NCBI GenBank assembly: GCA_045631485.1
Contig: JAZQUU010000033.1
Coordinates: forward strand, 1 to 21,880
Origin: SIG452 sp045631485
GTDB lineage: Bacteria > Bacillota > Clostridia > UMGS1840
DNA: 21,880 nt
Direction of reading: 5' to 3'
Part shown: in pieces, positions 7,432-16,000 of the stretch
Numbering within the stretch: position 1 is the stretch's first letter
How the letters are laid out: every line of letters starts with the position of its first letter
Program-made: the position numbers and the translations under genes
The notes under the pieces: generated by a model
What the model was told of the DNA's origin: nothing
Seen by the model: only the letters and a program-made list of their open reading frames with translations
Database searches by the model: none

Positions 7432-9498
7432 ATGAACATAAAAGAATTGATTCAAAAAATGACGCTGGAGGAAAAAATCGGACAGCTTAGTCAAGTTGCC
7501 TATATTCCTGCCAATCTTGACGGGATTGAAGATAAAATCCGAGAAGGTAAACTGGGCTCTATTATTCTTGCTCAAACCGCGTTTGCAGGAAATGACAGTC
7601 CTTGCTCCATTGATTATGAAAAAGCCAACAGATTGCAAAAAATTGCGGTGGAAGAAAGTAACACCCATATTCCCATTTTATTTGGGCGTGATGTCATTCA
7701 CGGGCATAAAACCGTGTTTCCCATTCCCCTGGCAATGGCGGCATCCTTTGATATGGATTTAATCAAAGAATCCTATGAATGCATTGCAAAAGAGGCATAT
7801 AACGACGGCATCAAATGGACTTTCGCTCCCATGCTTGATTTAAGCCGTGACCCCCGATGGGGCAGAATCATTGAGTCCGCAGGAGAAGACCCCTATTTGG
7901 GAGAATGTGTTGCCAAGGCTGTTATTGGCGGTTTTCAGGGAGATGATTACAGCCAGGATGGAAAGCTTTGTGCTTGTGCCAAGCATTTTGTGGGTTATGG
8001 TGCCTCGGAAGGCGGTCGTGACTACAACAGAACCGAGATTTCGGAATACACCCTTAGAAACTTCCATTTAAAAGCATTTAAAAGCGCGGTGGAAGCAGGG
8101 GTTGGCACGGTGATGAGTGCCTTTAACGAAATCAGCGGTCAGCCGGTAACATCTTCTCATTATTTATTGACGGATGTTTTAAAAAATGAGTTTGGTTTTG
8201 AAGGCTTTGTGGTAAGCGACTGGGAAGCGATTAAGCAGTTAATTGACCAGGGCGTTGCCGAAAATGAAAAAGATTGTGCCGAATTATCCTTAAAAGCAGG
8301 TCTTGATATGGATATGGTGGATGATATCTACAACAAATACGCTTGCGAGTTGGTAAGAGAAGGAAAAATTTCGGAAGACATCATTGACGAAGCGTTGTAT
8401 CGTGTGCTTCTTATCAAAGAAAGAGCAGGCTTGTTTGACAATCCTTACACCACACCCGTGGCGATTGATAAGGAACACACCGCAAAAATGGCAAAAAAAA
8501 TGGCAGAAGATTCTATGGTTCTGCTAAAAAATAATGACAATATTCTGCCTTTATCTTCCTCCCAAAAAATCTATCTGGACGGGGAAATGAAGGATGATGT
8601 GAGAGCTATTTTAGGCAGTTGGACATTGGACGGAATCGCAGAAGAAACCGTGACGATTTCCCAAGGAATTAAACAGTATGTTGAAACGGTTTCCAACGAA
8701 AACGATGCCGATATTGTGATTCTGGCAATCGGAGAAAGCCACGCGGTAACCGGGGAAGCGCATTCTCTGGCGGATATTGATTTAAAAGATGAACATATTG
8801 CACTTGCGAAAAAATACAAAGACATGGGCAAAAAAGTGGTCGGTGTGTTTAATTTCGGTCGTCCCATCGCTATGGAAAACGGTGAACCCTATTTTGATGC
8901 CATTTTATACGCTTGGCATTCGGGAACCCAAACCGGTAATGCAGTTGCCGACATTTTATTCGGCAAGGTGAACCCGAGCGGACATTTGCCTGCCACCTTA
9001 CCCAGAAAAACAGGTCAGGTACCCCTCTATTACAACTTTACCAAGGGTTCCAGAGCCGTAAATGAATATTATGACCACAAACAAGACCGATTTATCTATA
9101 ATTACGACGATTGCAAAGGTTCTCCGCTCTATCCTTTTGGCTTTGGTCTCAGCTATACCGAGTTTTCCTATTCCAATCCGAGAATTGTAAGTCAAAACGG
9201 CTTGGAATTTGTGGTTGGCGTCACCGTTACCAACACGGGTAAATGCGACGGCAAAGAATTGGTGCAATGCTATGTGTGCGACGAGGTTGCATCCTCTATG
9301 AGACCGATTCGGGAATTAAAGGGTTTCCAAAAGATTTTCTTAAAATCGGGAGAATCCAAAGAAGTGCTGTTTACTCTTGGGGAAAAAGAGCTTGGATTTT
9401 ACAATATGCAAAACGAATTTGTTGTGGAAAAAGGCAAATTTACGGTGTATCTCGGCGCCAATGCATATTGTGAACATCAGTTGACTCTAAACTACTAA
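7432..9498 (+). CDS. GH3 family glycosidase, second of two
   Basis: A second cytoplasmic GH3 enzyme of 688 residues, co-linear with its neighbour upstream and clearly paralogous. The signatures are GRDVIHGHKTVFPIP, DPRWGRIIESAGEDPYLG, CAKHFVGYGASEGGRDYN, MSAFNEISGQP, VVSDWEAIKQL and a C-terminal fibronectin-III-like domain with MRPIRELKGFQ. Asp263 in SDWEA is the predicted nucleophile and Glu442 in GEAHS the probable acid/base. Unlike the first copy it keeps Trp after the nucleophile, so the two probably cleave different bonds or sugars in one oligosaccharide. An AAAGGAG site (7418-7424) precedes the ATG. It starts 36 bases after the first GH3 gene and appears to be the last gene of this operon. 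The following 77 bases hold no convincing terminator, only a weak A/T hairpin (9532-9537 with 9545-9550) without a T tract, so some read-through into the next unit is possible. Confidence 0.92.
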   Translation: MNIKELIQKMTLEEKIGQLSQVAYIPANLDGIEDKIREGKLGSIILAQTAFAGNDSPCSIDYEKANRLQKIAVEESNTHIPILFGRDVIHGHKTVFPIPLAMAASFDMDLIKESYECIAKEAYNDGIKWTFAPMLDLSRDPRWGRIIESAGEDPYLGECVAKAVIGGFQGDDYSQDGKLCACAKHFVGYGASEGGRDYNRTEISEYTLRNFHLKAFKSAVEAGVGTVMSAFNEISGQPVTSSHYLLTDVLKNEFGFEGFVVSDWEAIKQLIDQGVAENEKDCAELSLKAGLDMDMVDDIYNKYACELVREGKISEDIIDEALYRVLLIKERAGLFDNPYTTPVAIDKEHTAKMAKKMAEDSMVLLKNNDNILPLSSSQKIYLDGEMKDDVRAILGSWTLDGIAEETVTISQGIKQYVETVSNENDADIVILAIGESHAVTGEAHSLADIDLKDEHIALAKKYKDMGKKVVGVFNFGRPIAMENGEPYFDAILYAWHSGTQTGNAVADILFGKVNPSGHLPATLPRKTGQVPLYYNFTKGSRAVNEYYDHKQDRFIYNYDDCKGSPLYPFGFGLSYTEFSYSNPRIVSQNGLEFVVGVTVTNTGKCDGKELVQCYVCDEVASSMRPIRELKGFQKIFLKSGESKEVLFTLGEKELGFYNMQNEFVVEKGKFTVYLGANAYCEHQLTLNY

Positions 9499-9575
9499 AA
9501 ATACATTTTGTTTTTTTCGTAAAACGGTAAAATTTTCAAAACAAGAAAATACGACAAAAAACAGAAGATGAAGCA

Positions 9576-9605
9576 TTGAAAGAAACGGAAAAATTGTGCT
9601 ATAAT
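9576..9605 (+). promoter_or_regulatory. Strong sigma-A promoter with extended -10 for the second operon
   Basis: TTGAAA (9576-9581) is followed by an 18-base spacer and a perfect TATAAT (9600-9605). TG at 9597-9598, one base ahead of the -10, makes it an extended -10 element (TGCTATAAT). The predicted start of transcription is near 9612, leaving a leader of about 70 bases before the ATG at 9681. This is the best promoter in the window and indicates that the second gene group can be expressed independently of the first. Confidence 0.82.
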
Positions 9606-9624
9606 TTTTGTGGAATATTATAGT

Positions 9625-9651
9625 ATATTATCTGTTTTCAACTGATAATAT
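9625..9651 (+). promoter_or_regulatory. Inverted repeat in the leader of the second operon
   Basis: ATATTATC (9625-9632) and GATAATAT (9644-9651) form a perfect 8-base-pair inverted repeat around an 11-base spacer. It is in the early leader, after the predicted transcription start and before the ribosome site (GAAAGGA, 9666-9672). It could be an operator for a dimeric regulator or an mRNA hairpin. There is no following T tract, so it is not an intrinsic terminator. All pairs but one in each arm are A/T, so significance is uncertain. Confidence 0.4.
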
Positions 9652-9680
9652 CCAATCAATACAGAGAAAGGAATGATAGA

Positions 9681-12600
9681 ATGAAATTGCGAAAAATAGT
9701 CAGTTTGTTTGTTGCTGTGCTGATGTTGATATCAAGCATTCCGTTTGGTGCAACTGCAGCTGCAGGGGATGTATTTACGGCAGGCGATTTTAAATACACC
9801 GTAAATTCTGATGGCACAACCGTTACCTTAACTGCTATTGCGGCCGAAAAACTGATTGGAGAGATTACGGTACCCGCTACCGTATCCGACGGTACTAATA
9901 CTTACACCGTAACTCAACTTGGAGGGGCATTTAAAAATGTGGAGGCAAAGACACGGGAAATGACATCGTTGGTGTTGCCTGATACCATCACCAAAATTAC
10001 CGTTACCGCTGCATTTTATGCTTGTAAGGGGCTTACCTCCATCAAATTACCAAAAAATCTTACCGGAGATACCACCGACTCTCAGTTAACAAGCACATTC
10101 CAGTATTGCAACAGTTTAACAACGGTTGAAATTCCTGCCGGTATCACCAGATTGTATGGTAGCTTTAAAAATTCTGCAGTCAGAACTGTTTATTTGAAAA
10201 CTACCGCACAGGCGAAATTTTTCTCCGATGTGCCGGCTGCTGATATGAGAGCATGGAATGATGGTACCACCGGGATTACCATTTATTATCCCGAAAACGG
10301 TACAGCACCCGTAGGAACCAATAGTGCAGGAGTATTTACTGCAACAGTATTAAAATATACCCCTGCACAAGAACCTGAAGAGGAAGAACCGGATGAATTG
10401 GATCCCTCTGAAATTTACACTTATACCGTTGTGAGTGAGGAAGAAAAAACCATTTATATTACCGGTGGGAAATCAGGCGTGAAATTGTCCGGCGAGGTTA
10501 TCATTCCTTCTCAAATTGACGGATACACCGTTATCGGTACCGGACATGCTGCCTTTTCCGGGGAATTGTTAAAAAATGTCACCTCTGTGACAATTCCTGA
10601 CACGATAAAAAGGATTGGAGACTATAACTGTTTCTATGATTGCAAAAACCTCCAAGAGATTATTTTGCCGGAAGAAATGGAATATCTTGGTGTCGGCACA
10701 TTTACGGGTTGTACATCGCTTACCTCCATCGTAATTCCCAAGGGGGTAACTAAGCTCAGCAAAACATTCAGAAGATGTACTTCGCTGGAAACTGTTACCA
10801 TTCCTTCCAGCGTGACGGAAATTGATGCGGCGGTTTTCGCTTCCACAGATGGCGGAACCGACATTATGCCGGGCATTACCATTAAATGTGCGATTGGAAG
10901 CTATGCAGACCGATATGCAAAATCCAAAGGCATCAATGTGATATACAGCGATGGTCCTTTATACACCTATACCGATAACGGAGATAACACCATCACCATT
11001 ACCGATATGGCAGATGATGTGGAAATCATCGGAACTTTGGAAATTCCTGCAGAGATTGACGGAAAAACCGTAACCGGTATCGGAGACGGTGCTTTCAGAG
11101 GCAGAGAGGATATCACAAGTATCACTCTTCCCGAAACCATTGATACCATCGGAACAGAAGCGTTTGCTTATTGCAGTAACATTAGTGTTTTTGAAATTCC
11201 CGATGGAGTAGAAACATTAGATAACACCTTCTTAGGTTGTAGTGCATTAAGCGTTGTAACCATTCCCGAAAGTGTTACCAACATCAGTGACGATACTTTC
11301 TATACTGATTCAGAATCCAACGGCGGAACGCCGATTCCCGGCTTAACGATTTATTGTATGGAAGGAAGCGCAGCAGAAACCTATGCCATTGCACATTCCA
11401 TGTCCTATGAAGCAGAACGGGAAATCCCTGCACCCTGGGATGGAACGGTAGATACTTCCTGGTACAACAGTGAAGCAGATACCTATGAAATCTCCAATGG
11501 GGCTCAGCTTGCCGGATTACGACATCTGGTAAACACGGGAACCGAACTGTTCTACGGAAAAACCGTAAACCTGACCGCAGACATCAACATGGCCGGTAGC
11601 GTATGGAAGGTTGGTATCGGCTATTACACGCCGACCACAGCAGAAGAAAGAGCTTTTAACGGTACCTTTAACGGAAACGAATATATCATTTATAACTTCA
11701 CTTATAATTCCAATGCAACGGAGGATTCCGTTTCCGATGTTATGATGCCGGATGTACTAAGTCATTTGTATCACGGATTGTTCGGGGTACTCGGGACCTA
11801 CGGTAAAATCACCAATCTTGGTATGGAGAACACACAAATCACCGTTGGCTCCAAAGATTACAAGGTAGTCACAACGATTGGTGCTTTAGTTGGCATGAAT
11901 AACGGTGAAATTAATCACTGTTATTTGAATAACACGAAGTTCGCCGGTGGTTATTGGGGTTCTTTCTGTGATCAACGTTACGGCGGAATTTGTGCCGCAA
12001 ACACCGGTTCTATTGAAGATTGTTTTGTAAAGACCATTGATTTTACGGATGTTGTTGCTCAGTATAATGCAACCAGAAAAGCTGCGATTGCACCCGGCAA
12101 CGCAGGCTCCGTTAGAGATTGTTATGTTGCCGATATTATTTATGATAACGGGGAAGGCTTCTTTTCCTGGAAAGAAGATGGTAGCGGAGACGGAAAATGC
12201 TCCAAAATGTACTATTATGATCCGATTGTATTTTCTAATACCGGAACGGTTGAAAATGTGTATTCCGATGATAACTTTACCAGAAACGGATGGACAGTTG
12301 GGGTAAGAAGCTATGATGATTTTTCTCTCTTAACCGATAAAATGACTTCCGCCATGGAAAAGCTCACCTTCAGAACAATCGCTTCTGCCGAGGCTATCAT
12401 CACTATTCAAACGGTTGACGGTGACCTCACGGGAATCAATCCCGAAGTTCAGATTGTATTTACCCAACAGGTAGATGCACAAACCTTAACAGGTGTGATT
12501 TTAAATTGGGAAGATACTGTTGTGAACTCCTGCAATATCACCTCAATGAATGATGCAGCGTATCCCAAAAACTGCACCGTTGAATTCCAAGAGGACTTAA

Positions 12601-13055
12601 TCTGGAACACAGAATATCAGTTAACTCTAAGCGGAGTGAAGGATTTATGGAACCGAGATGTTTATGCTAATGCATTTTCCTTCCAAACCGCAAAAGAAAT
12701 TGTGTACCGTGAATTTGCTATCTATGAAAATTACGGTACATTAGGTGAGCGGAAATTAACCTCACTTGAAAATGTTTCAGGGCCGTTAACCGCAGTAATC
12801 AAAGGCTTAAAAAATAACGGCACCGAGACCTACAATGCGGTGTTTAGCGTAAGCGCAGAATCCGATGGTCAAATGTTAAAGGGTTCTGCAAAAGTGGTGA
12901 ACATTGCTCCTCTTGAAACCAAATCATCCGATGTTGTGGTTGGTGCTGTCAACATCAATACATATTCGGCAAGTGATTTAGAGCTTCAAGCGGTATTATA
13001 CAAAGCTTTCGGAACGGTTGTTCCCCTTGTTGAATCGGTAGAGATAAGCCGATAA
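9681..13055 (+). CDS. Secreted leucine-rich-repeat, GLUG-motif and Ig-like surface protein
   Basis: Probably a non-enzymatic surface protein that binds glycan, host or partner proteins. It has 1124 residues with a signal peptide (MKLRKIVSLFVAVLML..., cleavage near residue 26). Three BspA/LRR_5-type repeat blocks occupy about 33-225, 243-422 and 425-577, with recurring units of the form SLTSIVIPKGVTKL followed by CTSL. Residues 593-873 resemble a right-handed GLUG-type repeat region (for example NGTFNGNEY, GLFGVLG, GALVGMNNGEINHCYL). A Big_5/SbsA-type Ig domain (906-1003, with VQIVFTQQVD and LTLSGVKDLWN) and an Ig/CARDB-like C-terminal domain (1005-1124) follow. No SLH, LPXTG or other anchor is visible. 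Its middle repeat block is strikingly like the N-terminal repeats of the protein at 259-4317. It is the first gene of the second operon, 22 bases ahead of the GH99-like gene. No catalytic motif is recognised. Confidence 0.78.
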   Translation: MKLRKIVSLFVAVLMLISSIPFGATAAAGDVFTAGDFKYTVNSDGTTVTLTAIAAEKLIGEITVPATVSDGTNTYTVTQLGGAFKNVEAKTREMTSLVLPDTITKITVTAAFYACKGLTSIKLPKNLTGDTTDSQLTSTFQYCNSLTTVEIPAGITRLYGSFKNSAVRTVYLKTTAQAKFFSDVPAADMRAWNDGTTGITIYYPENGTAPVGTNSAGVFTATVLKYTPAQEPEEEEPDELDPSEIYTYTVVSEEEKTIYITGGKSGVKLSGEVIIPSQIDGYTVIGTGHAAFSGELLKNVTSVTIPDTIKRIGDYNCFYDCKNLQEIILPEEMEYLGVGTFTGCTSLTSIVIPKGVTKLSKTFRRCTSLETVTIPSSVTEIDAAVFASTDGGTDIMPGITIKCAIGSYADRYAKSKGINVIYSDGPLYTYTDNGDNTITITDMADDVEIIGTLEIPAEIDGKTVTGIGDGAFRGREDITSITLPETIDTIGTEAFAYCSNISVFEIPDGVETLDNTFLGCSALSVVTIPESVTNISDDTFYTDSESNGGTPIPGLTIYCMEGSAAETYAIAHSMSYEAEREIPAPWDGTVDTSWYNSEADTYEISNGAQLAGLRHLVNTGTELFYGKTVNLTADINMAGSVWKVGIGYYTPTTAEERAFNGTFNGNEYIIYNFTYNSNATEDSVSDVMMPDVLSHLYHGLFGVLGTYGKITNLGMENTQITVGSKDYKVVTTIGALVGMNNGEINHCYLNNTKFAGGYWGSFCDQRYGGICAANTGSIEDCFVKTIDFTDVVAQYNATRKAAIAPGNAGSVRDCYVADIIYDNGEGFFSWKEDGSGDGKCSKMYYYDPIVFSNTGTVENVYSDDNFTRNGWTVGVRSYDDFSLLTDKMTSAMEKLTFRTIASAEAIITIQTVDGDLTGINPEVQIVFTQQVDAQTLTGVILNWEDTVVNSCNITSMNDAAYPKNCTVEFQEDLIWNTEYQLTLSGVKDLWNRDVYANAFSFQTAKEIVYREFAIYENYGTLGERKLTSLENVSGPLTAVIKGLKNNGTETYNAVFSVSAESDGQMLKGSAKVVNIAPLETKSSDVVVGAVNINTYSASDLELQAVLYKAFGTVVPLVESVEISR

Positions 13056-13077
13056 TCTTATTTTAAGGAGGTAAAAG

Positions 13078-16000
13078 ATGAAGCATTACAGAGGAATCAG
13101 TATCATTCTGATTTTAGCTACATTACTTCAGTTATTTACCGGTATGATTGCAGTTGCACAAGAAGAAGCTAAAGTGCAGATCTCCGATGGGAATTATCCC
13201 ATTTGGTACTTAAGAGAAAACTTTGGTTCTGCTTCCAGCTGGGATAAAGCAAGAGCCTGGAACGGTACCAATACCAATAGCGGTTCCGGCGTAAACGGTG
13301 TGGAGCTTACCGACTCCAGTACTACACAAAAGTCTGAGGCATACCGTGCGCTGAATGATGTAACATCGGGCGTTGTCACTCTTGATTTTGATTTCAGAGT
13401 GGACAGATATTGCGACAATGTTGCATTCAGATTGTTAAACGATCAGGAAACTGTTTTTGGTATCGTAACCAAAGGAACTAATCTTTACCTGGAGCAGCCG
13501 GGCAATACTACCGAATATATCAGTAATTACAACATTTCGGTTATCAATAAGGACAAAGTAAATTATGTTGTTGCACATTTGGATATGGACAACAAAATGA
13601 TTCTCGATGTTTATATTGATGGTGTGAAATGCATTGAAAATAAACCCTTTGCAAGTAATGCAGATAAAATTAACGGCTTTGACGTGGAAACGGATGAAGC
13701 AGGCAAGGTGGTTCTCACCAATCAGAGAATTTATCTTTATAAAGGATTTATTGTAAGAGACGATTTCTATAATAACCAACAAATCAATCCCATCGGATGG
13801 GAATTTGTAAAGAATGGCGGCACCTTGTCTGTTTACACGGCAAACAACAGAAATGCCGACCGATACAGCCTGCAGATGAATACCTCTCAGGGGAATATCA
13901 AGGCAGTGAAGAAATTTAACGCCGAAACAGGGCATCTGATTTTTGAAACCTCTTTGTTACAGCAAAAGAGCAGAAACGGAATTGCGGTTTCGGTAAACAA
14001 TGGCAACCAATCCGTTTTAAAAGTAACCGCAGACGGAGAAAAGTTTTATTATCACACCATAAACACTTCCTCCGCATTCTACGATTATCTTGATAACGTG
14101 TGGTATGTTATCAAGTTTGATATGGACTTATCCAATCAGACCGCAGATGTTTATTTAAACAACAAATTAAAAGCAGAAAATGTGGCGCTTGATTCTCGAT
14201 TCATTGATAACATCACAATTGATGCTGCGAAAAATGATTCGGCGGTAGTGGTTGATGATGTGAAGTTGTATCATCCCCAGGAGTACGCAGAAGATTATGT
14301 TGAGGCACCCCAGAAGCCCGAAAAGGTTGACGATTCGTTCTTAATCGGGATGCAGATGTGTCCGCTTTGGACCGAGGGCTTATACACCACAGCCTGGGAT
14401 TATATCAAAACCGCACCGGACAGAATGCCTATTTTGGGAGCTTATGACGAAGGCAATCCCGAAGTAAACGATTGGGAAATCAAGTGGCTTATTGACCACG
14501 GTTTTGATTTCCAATGGGTTTGTACCTATCCCAGCTATCAGATGAGTTATGCAAAAAATGCAGTGGCATCTCCCACAAAGCCCGATATGGTTCGTGAAGG
14601 AAATGCATTGTATGAAGGCTTTATGAATGCCAAATACAGCGAAGACTTTAAGTTTGCCATCTGTATGGAAAACTCCTTCTTGGGGCAGGGCACCGCACTC
14701 AGAGATTATTTTTATGATGTGGTAGCACCCTATTGGATTGAATACTATTTTAAAGATGACAGATACTTAAAAATCGACGGAAGACCCGTAATGTCTGTAT
14801 TGGTAATGGATTCCTTCTTAAATATGTTTGAAGGAACCGACGGATTGACCGGAGCAGCATCCATTAAAGCCGGTGTGGATAAATTCAGACAGATGTGTAT
14901 TGATGCAGGCGTGGGCAATCCCTACATCACCGACCAACCCACACAAAACGGTTATTCCGGGAAAGCATATACCTACTATTCTCAGTGTGGAATTGACGGT
15001 ACTGCCGCATACGGATACAATCAGAAAATGACCTTAGGTCAGCAAAAACAAGTGTTGGAAAAAGGTCTGGCAGCAGGAAAAACCGTGGGCGTTGAAACCG
15101 TGCCTTGTTTAGCTCCCCGAAGAGGGGACGACCCCTGGTTAAACGGCACCAACGAAACCGGTTTTAAATCAACCGAAGAAGAACTTGACCATACCTTGGA
15201 ATGGGTGAAAGATACCTTCGGTTCTGCCTCTCAGACAAAGCTCTCCAAACAGCTTGTGATGCTGGCAACCTGGGATGAATACGGGGAAGGGCATTGCTTA
15301 TGTCCCAGCGAAGGCGACGGATTTAAGTATTTGGATTGTGTGAGAAAAGTGATGTGCAAGGAATACGAGCACGAAGAAGCAATTCCCACCGAAACTCAGA
15401 AAGAGCGTGTGAATAAACTTGTGGTGCAAGACAGAAAACCCGGATTCTTATCTGATGCCAAAATGGTGGGACAGATTCTGGAAAATTCCACCCCCGAAAT
15501 TCCCACCACCGTAAAACAAGTTTGGAACTTTACAGATTCTGCCGCAGAGCAGGAATGGATTGTAGAATCGGGAATCGGTGAAAACTCCATCACATCGGAA
15601 GGTTGGGTTCTTCAGCCCACAAACACCACTCCCGCCATCACCATCGGCAAAAAAATTGCCTACGATATCAGTGATGTTACTTATATTAAAGTAAGAATGA
15701 AGCAGAGTAAGTATTCCACCGGCGGATATGCTTACTGGATTACCTCAACCTTAGGCGAATATGACACCAAAAATATCGCTTGTCATATGCCTGCAAGTGT
15801 TGACGGCGCGAACGAGTTTCGTGATTATTACATCCCCGTGGGAGAAAAGATTCGTTGGAAGGGAAATCTTACCGGGTTAAAAATCAATCTTGGTGTTTTA
15901 ACCGATATTTCAGATAATTTCGTGGTTGAATCCATTTCTTTCTTAAGTGATGACAAACTGACCAATATGGCAAAAGTTTCTATGGACGGAGCAAACTATG

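Noticed and set aside
9499..9550. Terminator after the second GH3 gene
   Set aside because: The only hairpin (9532-9537 with 9545-9550) is all A/T except one pair and has no T tract after it; the T run at 9511-9517 has no stable stem before it.
9625..9651. Intrinsic terminator or attenuator in the leader of operon 2
   Set aside because: The stem is A/T-rich and no T tract follows, so I kept it only as a possible operator or mRNA hairpin.
10390..11430. DNA tandem repeats or CRISPR-like array in the leucine-rich repeat region
   Set aside because: The periodicity is at the protein level with divergent codons; there are no identical direct repeats with unique spacers.
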